In this document: positions 14,261 through 19,510 of the stretch, in pieces
Layout of the letters: the number at the start of each line of letters is the position of its first letter
How positions within the stretch are numbered: the stretch's first letter is position 1
Assembly (NCBI GenBank): GCA_015068335.1
Contig: SVKT01000015.1
Coordinates: 1 to 19,510 of the forward strand
Source of the DNA: Oscillospiraceae bacterium
GTDB taxonomy: Bacteria > Bacillota > Clostridia > Oscillospirales > Oscillospiraceae
Direction of reading: 5' to 3'
DNA: 19,510 nucleotides
Program-made: the position numbers and the translations under genes
Notes under the pieces: model-generated
What the model saw: the letters and a program-made list of their open reading frames with translations, nothing else
Told to the model about the DNA's origin: nothing
Database searches by the model: none

Positions 14261-15586
14261 ATGAAACCCGTCGTTGCGATTGTTGGACGCCCTAACGTGG
14301 GAAAATCTATGCTGTTCAACAAACTGATCGGCAGAAGACTCTCCATCGTGGAAGATACGCCCGGCGTCACCCGTGACCGCATTTACGGCGAGAGCGAGTG
14401 GTGCGGCAGAAAGTTTACCCTCATCGATACCGGCGGCATCGAGCCCCGTACCGATAATATGATCCTGGCCTTTATGCGTGATCAGGCGCAGATCGCCATC
14501 GATAACGCCGATGTGATCGTATTCCTGACGGACATCAAGACCGGCCTGACCGCTTCCGATCAGGAAGTGGCCACGATGCTGCTGCGCAGCGGCAAACCCA
14601 TCGTGCTGGCCGTCAACAAGATGGACTCCACGGGCTCCGTCAACCCGGATTTCTACGAGTTCTACAACCTCGGTATGGGCGATCCCATTGCCGTTTCCGC
14701 TGTCCACGGCCACGGCACCGGCGACCTGCTGGACGCCTGCGTGCAGTATTTTCCTCCGGAGGAGGAAGAGGAGGAAGAGGATGACGCCATCAAGGTCGCC
14801 GTCATCGGCAAGCCCAACGCGGGCAAGTCCTCTCTGGTCAACCGGATCCTGGGCGAGGAACGCGTGATCGTTTCCAATGTGGCCGGCACGACCCGCGACG
14901 CCATCGACTCCCGCTTTGAAAACGACAAGGGCAGTTTTGTCTTTATCGACACCGCCGGCATCCGCAAGAAGTCCAAGGTGGAGGAGGACATTGAGAAATA
15001 CAGTGTTCTGCGCGCCACGATGGCCATCGAGCGCAGCGACGTGTGCCTCATTATGATCGATGCCACCGAGGGAGTCACCGAACAGGATACCAAGGTGGCC
15101 GGTATGGCCCACGAGGCGGGCAAGTCCAGCATTATCGTCATCAACAAGTGGGATCTGGTGGAAAAGGACGGCAAGACGATGGACCATATGCGGGAGCAGG
15201 TGCGTCAGGATCTGGCTTTTATGCCCTACGCCCCCATCCTGTTCATCTCCGCCAAGACCGGTCAGAGAGTGGATCGCCTGTTTGAACTGATCGACTATGT
15301 CAGCAACCAGGCCAGCACCCGCATCACCACCGGTATGCTGAACAACGTTCTGGCCGACGCCCAGACCCGTGTGCAGCCGCCCACGGACAAGGGTCGCCGC
15401 CTGAAAATCTATTATATGACCCAGGTGGGCATCCGCCACCCGCACTTTGTTGTCTTCTGCAACGACGCAAGACTGTTCCACTTCTCCTATCAGCGATATC
15501 TTGAAAACTGCATCCGCAACACCTTCGGTTTGGAGGGCACGCCCATCATTCTGTCCATCCGGCAGAAGGGCGATAAGGAGGAGTAA
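14261..15586 (+). CDS. der: Ribosome-assembly GTPase Der (EngA)
   Basis: Tandem GTPase needed for late assembly of the 50S subunit. 441 residues. First G domain: GRPNVGKS (9-16), DTGG (57-59), NKMD (119-122). An acidic linker of nine consecutive Glu/Asp-rich residues (about 167-175) follows. Second G domain: GKPNAGKS (183-190), DTAG (230-233), NKWD (near 295). A KH-like domain closes the protein. In the first P-loop the residue after GKS is Met instead of the usual Thr; the GxxxxGKS core is intact. GGAAGGAAG lies upstream of ATG. It leads the der-plsY-gpsA run; plsY starts two bases after the stop. Confidence 0.97.
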   Translation: MKPVVAIVGRPNVGKSMLFNKLIGRRLSIVEDTPGVTRDRIYGESEWCGRKFTLIDTGGIEPRTDNMILAFMRDQAQIAIDNADVIVFLTDIKTGLTASDQEVATMLLRSGKPIVLAVNKMDSTGSVNPDFYEFYNLGMGDPIAVSAVHGHGTGDLLDACVQYFPPEEEEEEEDDAIKVAVIGKPNAGKSSLVNRILGEERVIVSNVAGTTRDAIDSRFENDKGSFVFIDTAGIRKKSKVEEDIEKYSVLRATMAIERSDVCLIMIDATEGVTEQDTKVAGMAHEAGKSSIIVINKWDLVEKDGKTMDHMREQVRQDLAFMPYAPILFISAKTGQRVDRLFELIDYVSNQASTRITTGMLNNVLADAQTRVQPPTDKGRRLKIYYMTQVGIRHPHFVVFCNDARLFHFSYQRYLENCIRNTFGLEGTPIILSIRQKGDKEE

Positions 15587-15588
15587 GA

Positions 15589-16272
15589 ATGTTGGATTTC
15601 CTGTTGAACCTGTATCAGACAGGAGATACCGCCGTTCTGGGGATAGTTCTGCTTTTGATGCTTACGGTGGCAGTTGCCGCCTATCTTCTGGGATGTTTCA
15701 ACGGCGCGGTCATCGTTTCCAAGTACATTCTGCGGGACGATGTGCGCAACCACGGCAGCGGAAACGCCGGGCTGACCAATTTCTACCGCACCTTTGGCGG
15801 CGGTCTTACCTTTGTGGTGATCCTGTGCGATGCGCTGAAAGCGGTGCTTGCAGTGCTGATCGGTGCTGCACTCTTTTGGTTGATTGGCGCGGAACGCTTT
15901 TTAGTGGAGGGCAAATACTGGGCGGCATTGTTCTGCCTGCTGGGCCATATGTTTCCCTGTATGTTCCACTTCAAGGGTGGAAAGGGGATCCTTTCCGGCG
16001 GCGCCATTGCACTGATGATCGACTGGCGGATCGCGCTGGTGGTTTGGGTCGGCTTTATTGTTCTGGTGGCCCTGACCCGCTATGTGTCCCTCGGTTCTGT
16101 TTGGGCCGGGATCAGTTTCCCCTTTGCAACCTGGTTTTGCTACCAGGATCCTGTGATCGTAGTGCTGGGGTTCCTGTGCGGCGGACTGGTGGTCTGGCAG
16201 CACCGTGCCAATATCAAGCGCCTGATTCAGGGCAACGAAAATAAGTTCAGTTTCCATCGGAAGAAACAATAA
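15589..16272 (+). CDS. plsY: PlsY, glycerol-3-phosphate acyltransferase
   Basis: Membrane enzyme that transfers an acyl group from acyl-phosphate to glycerol-3-phosphate, the first step of phospholipid synthesis. 227 residues with multiple membrane helices. All three family motifs are seen: HGSGNAGLTNFYRTFG (55-70; the usual GATN reads GLTN), GHMFPCMFHFKGGKG (119-133), and WQHRANIKRLIQGNE (203-217). The N-terminal helix region is somewhat extended (about 20 residues before the first conserved helix). The ribosome binding site GGAGGAG is inside the end of der. It precedes gpsA, which supplies its substrate. Confidence 0.95.
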   Translation: MLDFLLNLYQTGDTAVLGIVLLLMLTVAVAAYLLGCFNGAVIVSKYILRDDVRNHGSGNAGLTNFYRTFGGGLTFVVILCDALKAVLAVLIGAALFWLIGAERFLVEGKYWAALFCLLGHMFPCMFHFKGGKGILSGGAIALMIDWRIALVVWVGFIVLVALTRYVSLGSVWAGISFPFATWFCYQDPVIVVLGFLCGGLVVWQHRANIKRLIQGNENKFSFHRKKQ

Positions 16273-16287
16273 GAGAGGAGTGCGCGT

Positions 16288-17292
16288 ATGAAAGCGGTGG
16301 TTTTAGGCAGCGGCGGATGGGGCACGGCCCTGAGCCTGGTTCTGTGCGACAACGGACACGAGACCGTCCTGTGGTGCCGCGATGCAGGCAAAGCCGCAGA
16401 AATGGCTGAAACGCGCACGAATCCGCTGTTAAAAGACGTCCGTTTACCGGATGGACTGCGTATCACAGGAGACTTGACATGCCTGCGGGACGCCGATCTC
16501 GTGGTCTGCGCGGTGCCCTCCTTTGCAGTGCGTGGAATGGGGGAGAAGATGGCCTCCTATCTGAAACGGGATGCCGTTCTTGTGGTTGCCTCCAAGGGCG
16601 TGGAGCGGGATACCAACCTGCGAATGAGTCAGGTTTTGCAGGAAAGTACGGAAAATAAGTGTAAAGTAGTTGTGCTTTCCGGCCCTTCTCACGCAGAGGA
16701 AGTCGTCCGCCGCCTGCCGACCGGCTGCGTGTCTGCCTGTCCCGATAAACAGGCGGCCCGTTTCGTGCAGGATGCCTTTATGAATGAATACTTCCGGATC
16801 TACACCAGTTATGACAGCATTGGTGTGGAACTGGCTGCCGCTATGAAAAATGTGGTGGCGTTGAGTTGCGGCATCTGTGTGGGCCTCGGCTTTCAGGATA
16901 ACACCAAGGCACTGCTGATGACCCGTGCTATGGCGGAACTGACCCGGCTGGGCGAACAGATGGGCGGTACGCGTCGCACTTTCGGCGGTCTTGCCGGTAT
17001 GGGCGATCTGATCGTGACCTGCACCTCGATGCACTCCCGCAACAACCGTGCCGGTATGCTGATCGGACGGGGGAAAAGCGTGCAGGAGGCGATGGAGGAA
17101 GTAGGCGCCGTGGTGGAGGGCTACTACGCCGCTGAGAGCATCTACCAACTCTCGCAGCGCGAGGGTGTGGAGATGCCCATTTGCCGGTGTACCTATGAGG
17201 TTCTGTATTGCGGTAAGCAGCCCAGAGATGTGGTGGGCGAACTGATGCTGCGCGCCAAGAAGGATGAACTTCTGGAACAGACGTGGATGTAA
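16288..17292 (+). CDS. gpsA: GpsA, NAD(P)-dependent glycerol-3-phosphate dehydrogenase
   Basis: Reduces dihydroxyacetone phosphate to sn-glycerol-3-phosphate for PlsY. 334 residues. Rossmann motif GSGGWGTAL (7-15), SKGVE with K104, SGPSHAEEV (131-139; the family usually reads SGPSFAxE), catalytic K187 in KNVVAL, GMGDLIVTC (237-245) and SRNNR (250-254). GAGAGGAGTG lies upstream of ATG. It is 15 bases after plsY and ends the der-plsY-gpsA unit at the terminator at 17313. Confidence 0.96.
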   Translation: MKAVVLGSGGWGTALSLVLCDNGHETVLWCRDAGKAAEMAETRTNPLLKDVRLPDGLRITGDLTCLRDADLVVCAVPSFAVRGMGEKMASYLKRDAVLVVASKGVERDTNLRMSQVLQESTENKCKVVVLSGPSHAEEVVRRLPTGCVSACPDKQAARFVQDAFMNEYFRIYTSYDSIGVELAAAMKNVVALSCGICVGLGFQDNTKALLMTRAMAELTRLGEQMGGTRRTFGGLAGMGDLIVTCTSMHSRNNRAGMLIGRGKSVQEAMEEVGAVVEGYYAAESIYQLSQREGVEMPICRCTYEVLYCGKQPRDVVGELMLRAKKDELLEQTWM

Positions 17293-17307
17293 CGGCCAAC
17301 TATAAAG

Positions 17308-18234
17308 ATGAGAAAGCGGACAGGGAGGATCCTGTCCGCTTTTTGTTGTGGCAAGCAGTACAGCGACAAGGAGTATGAAGCCCTGAACGGCAGCCTTGTG
17401 CGCCGGATCGGCACGCTGAACTGCGGACACAACGCCTTTCCCATCATTCTGGGCGTCAATGAGCCGCAGTACACAAAGGCGCAGCTGGAGAAGTTCCGGG
17501 AGGACAACGAGAAGGGCGTTACGGTGGACGGCAGACACTATACCGGCTATGAAGCCACGCAGATGCAGCGGAAGATTGAACGGTCTATCCGGGCGCAGAA
17601 ACGCCGTGTCCTGGTGGATGAGACCACCGGCGACAAGGAGAAACTGCTCACCGATCAGATTAAACTGCAGCGATACAAACAGGAGTACAGCCGGTTCTCA
17701 AAGGCTGCTGGCCTGCGGACAGAGGACGAGCGAGCGCAAGTAGCAGGATTTGGACGTAGAGAAGCAACGAAGGCTGTAAAAGCCACCGAGAGAAAGTTCA
17801 GAGAACTTCTTGAAAAAGCAGAAGAATATGGTAAAATAGACCTAGATGAAGACATGGAGCACATAATCGCAGGAAAGCCTTTTTCTGCCATTCAGCCATT
17901 GCGCAGAAAACTGTCAGACAGAGCTGTGCGTAGATGGTACAATACACAAGATGCGCAAATCCCTTTCCTTATTGACAAAACGCTCAACTTAGAAGATCAA
18001 GCGAGACAGGCATGTGCGCTCCGCAATCAAAATCGGACAAACGCCCGTGAATTGATGCGCAATCAAAAGAAACGTCGAGAGCTCGATATTTCAGATCCGA
18101 ACAAGAGTTTTGAGGAATTGATTGCAGACAAAATGGCAAGAAAAAATCTTACGCGCGAGGAAGCTATTGAGGATATCCTTCGTACCGCTTCGAGAACCAG
18201 AAAATCTGTGAATAGACAATTGGGACTGGGGTGA
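17308..18234 (+). CDS. 5'-truncated phage minor capsid protein 2 with a toxin-like C-terminal extension
   Basis: The open frame begins at ATG 17308 inside the gpsA terminator, has no ribosome binding site, and is not a credible native start. Residues 14-157 (GKQYSDKEYEALN ... NCGHNAFPIILGV ... YEATQMQRKIERSIRAQKRR ... FSKAAGLRTEDERAQVAGFGR) match the C-terminal part of phage minor capsid protein 2. Such proteins normally end near the AGFGR segment. Here the frame continues about 150 residues (158-308), with FRELLEKAEEYG, RAVRRWYNTQDAQIP, LEDQARQACALRNQNRTNARELM and TREEAIEDILRTASRTRKSVNRQLGLG. Two counted 60-base lines show 60% GC in the phage part and 37-40% in the extension. A foreign C-terminal module followed by a small gene is the architecture of phage-capsid polymorphic toxins (MuF type). 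Activity and catalytic residues are not identified. Confidence 0.7.
   Translation: MRKRTGRILSAFCCGKQYSDKEYEALNGSLVRRIGTLNCGHNAFPIILGVNEPQYTKAQLEKFREDNEKGVTVDGRHYTGYEATQMQRKIERSIRAQKRRVLVDETTGDKEKLLTDQIKLQRYKQEYSRFSKAAGLRTEDERAQVAGFGRREATKAVKATERKFRELLEKAEEYGKIDLDEDMEHIIAGKPFSAIQPLRRKLSDRAVRRWYNTQDAQIPFLIDKTLNLEDQARQACALRNQNRTNARELMRNQKKRRELDISDPNKSFEELIADKMARKNLTREEAIEDILRTASRTRKSVNRQLGLG
17313..17345 (+). terminator. Terminator after gpsA
   Basis: Stem AGCGGACAGG / CCTGTCCGCT plus flanking AA/TT, with a 6-base loop, followed by TTTTG. Phage-like coding sequence begins right after the T run. Confidence 0.88.
17810..17837 (+). promoter_or_regulatory. Possible internal promoter in the toxin-like region
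   Basis: TTGAAA (17810-17815), 16 bases, TAAAAT (17832-17837) directly preceded by TGG (extended -10). It lies inside the AT-rich extension and could transcribe the downstream small gene now that the phage promoter is lost. AT-rich coding sequence produces such matches by chance, so confidence is low. Confidence 0.3.
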
Positions 18235-18239
18235 ATTGT

Positions 18240-18473
18240 ATGTTTGAATATAATATTTGCAACCAGGCAGACGAAGAGATTTTTCGCGCACAATGCAAAG
18301 CGATTGAGGCAAATGTACCCGGTCTACACATAAAAGATTTGCTGGACGATGTTGATGGAACACTTGTGCAGAAATACGACCATGCGAAAGGCATTATTAT
18401 AGTAAAAAACGACCTTCAAGTTGACGCACTTTACGTTTTATCCGATTTTGATTTAACGCCGTACTTCAAATAA
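18240..18473 (+). CDS. Small protein, candidate immunity protein, 77 aa
   Basis: Unknown family. Sequence MFEYNICNQADEEIFRAQC ... LLDDVDGTLVQKYDHAKG ... DALYVLSDFDLTPYFK is rich in Asp and Glu and has no membrane segment. The GGGGTGA ribosome binding site overlaps the stop of the capsid/toxin-like gene, with ATG 18240 five bases later; a GTG at 18231 would overlap that site and is less likely. A counted line gives about 38% GC, like the extension just upstream and unlike the host, which suggests both arrived together. It has its own terminator. Role as immunity protein is inferred from position, size and acidity only. Confidence 0.6.
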   Translation: MFEYNICNQADEEIFRAQCKAIEANVPGLHIKDLLDDVDGTLVQKYDHAKGIIIVKNDLQVDALYVLSDFDLTPYFK

Positions 18474-18502
18474 AACCACCAACCTTCGGGGCGGTGGTTT
18501 TT
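18472..18502 (+). terminator. Terminator after the candidate immunity gene, UUCG loop
   Basis: AAAACCACC (18472-18480) pairs with GGTGGTTTT (18493-18501), with an inner CC-TTCG-GG hairpin (18483-18490) forming a stable UUCG tetraloop, then further T residues. It ends the toxin-like/immunity unit and separates it from the YjcQ gene. Confidence 0.85.
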
Positions 18503-18520
18503 CTATGACAGGAGGAGCCT

Positions 18521-18841
18521 ATGGATAATTTCAAAGCCGTGTTTAAGATCCTTACCGCGCTGGAACGCGCGATGGATTTGCCGCAATTCGACATTAAGGA
18601 AATCGGCCCTGAACAGCTTGGCGTAACGCCCGAGAGATGGAGTCGGTACATTGAAATGATGGCTGATATTGGTTATATTAAGGGCGTGACCATCAAGCGG
18701 GATATCCTTGGGGAGATCCATACGAACACTTCGGATGTGCGAATTACCCTGAAAGGGTTAGAATACCTTCAAGAGAACTCTATTATGCGAAAACTGTATA
18801 ACGCAGCCAAAGGTGTCACTGAATTTATCCCCGGAATGTAA
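18521..18841 (+). CDS. YjcQ-family phage-associated protein
   Basis: 106 residues resembling B. subtilis YjcQ, a small winged-helix-like protein found in prophages; function unknown. Seen: MDNFKAVFKILTALERAMD, IGPEQLGVTPERWSRYIEMMADIGYIKGV (helix-turn-helix-like), VRITLKGLEYLQENSIMRKLY, in the order expected for the family. The ribosome binding site AGGAGGAG lies just before ATG. It sits between the candidate immunity gene and the scaffold fragment. It appears intact and keeps its own terminator, although most phage genes around it are lost. Confidence 0.75.
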   Translation: MDNFKAVFKILTALERAMDLPQFDIKEIGPEQLGVTPERWSRYIEMMADIGYIKGVTIKRDILGEIHTNTSDVRITLKGLEYLQENSIMRKLYNAAKGVTEFIPGM

Positions 18842-18865
18842 GTGGAAAACCTATATTGTTGATTG

Positions 18866-18898
18866 AAGCATTGTGCAAATTCTGCACAGTGCTTTTTT
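18866..18898 (+). terminator. Terminator after the YjcQ-family gene
   Basis: AGCATTGTGCA / TGCACAGTGCT stem (11 pairs, one G-U) with a 5-base loop, followed by TTTTTT. It starts 25 bases after the stop codon. Confidence 0.85.
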
Positions 18899-18989
18899 CA
18901 TACCATATTTGGCCGATCCGCAGGCCTAACAAAGCGGAGCGGTGGGTCAAGGCAACGACCTAAAAAGCCTAGCCGTAAAAGGAGAACAT

Positions 18990-19241
18990 ATGAAAACTGA
19001 ATTTTTGCAGAATTTCAAGGTTGGTGACCAGCCCCTGACCAAGGAGATCATTGACGCCATTCTGGCCGAGAACGGCCGGGACATCGAGGCGGCAAAGAAG
19101 CCCTTTGCAGACTATGAGTCGATCAAGGAGCAGCTGCAGACCGCCAAGGACGGCCTGAAAGCCTTTGAAGGCGTGGATGTGGCCAGGGGCAAAAAAATAA
19201 ATCCCGGACCGAAGTCCGGGATTGTTGTTTGTCCAAGTTAG
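18990..19241 (+). pseudogene. GP20-type phage scaffold protein, 3'-truncated
   Basis: Start of a phage minor structural/scaffold protein: MKTEFLQNFKVGDQPLTKEI, IDAILAENGRDIEAAKK, YESIKEQLQTAKDGLKAFEGVD. The family is usually near 180-200 residues, with a long coiled coil after this point. Here the phage sequence stops near residue 68, where the frame enters the rpmB terminator and reads meaningless residues to TAG at 19239-19241, overlapping the last codons of rpmB on the other strand. AAAAGGAG precedes ATG 18990. This marks the right end of the phage fragment. The 148 bases between it and the YjcQ gene hold a terminator and otherwise nothing I recognise. Confidence 0.7.
19188..19223 (-). terminator. 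Terminator of rpmB, possibly bidirectional
   Basis: 10-bp stem AATCCCGGAC / GTCCGGGATT with a CGAA loop, 15 bases after the rpmB stop on the minus strand, followed there by TTATTTTTTTG. The plus strand continues GTTGTTTG, so it may also stop transcripts leaving the phage remnant. Confidence 0.85.
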
Positions 19242-19426
19242 ACCGCTCTGGTGACCTTACCGGAACGCATACACCGGGTACAAACATACACATGGCGGGG
19301 GGAACCGTTGACGATTGCCTTGACACGCTTCACATTGGGCTTCCAGGGACGATTGGTCCGACGGTGAGAGTGGGAAACCTGAATGCCAAAGGTAACGCCC
19401 TTATCGCAAAACTCGCACTTAGCCAT
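19238..19426 (-). CDS. rpmB: Ribosomal protein bL28, zinc-binding form
   Basis: Large-subunit ribosomal protein of 62 residues: MAKCEFCDKGVTFGIQVSHS, then RRTNRPWKPNVKRV and CTRCMRSGKVTRAV. The cysteine pairs C4/C7 and C49/C52 make it the zinc-containing form, like the bL32 in this window. ATG 19426 has AGGAGGTG about seven bases upstream; the longer frame to 19477 lies in the leader. Transcribed toward the phage remnant and ended by the terminator at 19188-19223. Confidence 0.97.
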   Translation of the reverse strand: MAKCEFCDKGVTFGIQVSHSHRRTNRPWKPNVKRVKAIVNGSPRHVYVCTRCMRSGKVTRAV

Positions 19427-19484
19427 CCGTTGCACCTCCTTGCTGTTGCGTACTTCTATGCCACTTTTCATAGGCACAGGTGAT

Positions 19485-19493
19485 ATAATAACA
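19485..19493 (-). promoter_or_regulatory. rpmB promoter, -10 region
   Basis: On the minus strand TGT-TATTAT (19493-19485) fits an extended -10 element about 60 bases before the rpmB start. The matching -35 would fall at or beyond the window edge and cannot be judged. Confidence 0.4.
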
Positions 19494-19510
19494 GAATGAT
19501 TTCAAAAATG

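Larger units (their letters stand above)
17345..19192 (+). mobile_element. Prophage remnant (minor capsid, toxin-like tail, YjcQ, scaffold)
   Basis: About 1.85 kb of phage-derived sequence fills the gap between the gpsA terminator and the rpmB terminator. The minor capsid gene lacks its 5' end and the scaffold gene its 3' end; no integrase, repressor, portal or terminase is present. Order (minor capsid, small genes, GP20-type scaffold) is that of the head module of siphophages in Firmicutes. A 7-base direct repeat TTGTTGT occurs at 17343-17349 and 19222-19228, close to both edges, but is too short to be convincing. Phage parts are near host GC, while 17760-18480 is clearly AT-richer. Confidence 0.75.

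Noticed and set aside
14192..15481. 429-codon minus-strand frame opposite der
   Set aside because: Antisense shadow of a highly conserved GTPase gene.
17308..17344. ATG 17308 as the native start of the phage capsid fragment
   Set aside because: It lies within the gpsA terminator, lacks a ribosome binding site, and its first 13 residues are not phage-like. The gene is 5'-truncated.
1..19510. tRNA, rRNA, CRISPR arrays, insertion sequences or an origin
   Set aside because: No cloverleaf, regular repeat-spacer pattern, transposase or DnaA-box cluster was seen on reading.

Overview
The window looks like chromosome from a GC-rich member of the Clostridia, most likely an Oscillospirales/Ruminococcaceae-type gut Firmicute. 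The reasons are a Gram-positive PolC replicase, the gene order rseP-ispG-polC, der-plsY-gpsA and yceD-rpmF, zinc-ribbon (Cys-rich) forms of L32 and L28, and a PotC-PotD fusion transporter. This placement is inferred from gene content; no 16S or tRNA gene is present.

Layout. Positions 1-6004 (+) carry the 3' part of rseP, then ispG, then polC. The ispG reading frame is broken by an apparent one-base loss near 984/985. Ferritin (+) follows from its own extended -10 promoter and ends at a strong terminator. Positions 6693-11187 are on the minus strand: read in the direction of transcription they are potA, potB, a potC-potD fusion, a terminator, and a small FlK-like thioesterase. potA has a sigma-A-like promoter and a leader of about 150 nt that contains a 17-bp long-range hairpin followed by a short U run. 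An RluD-type pseudouridine synthase (-) lies upstream. Divergent from it are two overlapping unknown genes, then yceD (DUF177) and rpmF under a consensus TTGACA-N17-TATAAT promoter. Next come der, plsY and gpsA. The window ends with rpmB (-).

Accessory part. Between the gpsA terminator and the rpmB terminator sits a phage fragment of about 1.85 kb with no integrase. It holds the C-terminal part of a phage minor capsid protein 2, a YjcQ-family gene, and the first ~68 codons of a GP20-type scaffold gene. The minor capsid fragment continues without a stop into about 150 residues of different base composition (about 60% GC falling to about 38-40% in lines I counted). It is followed six bases later by a small acidic-looking gene with its own UUCG-loop terminator. 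This is the layout of a phage-capsid-linked polymorphic toxin and its immunity gene, and is the most interesting item here. The function is inferred from architecture only.

How the genes fit together. Most of the window is housekeeping: membrane proteolysis, isoprenoid precursors, replication, ribosome assembly and phospholipid start-up (PlsY and GpsA supply acyl-glycerol-3-phosphate). Polyamine uptake and iron storage make up the rest.
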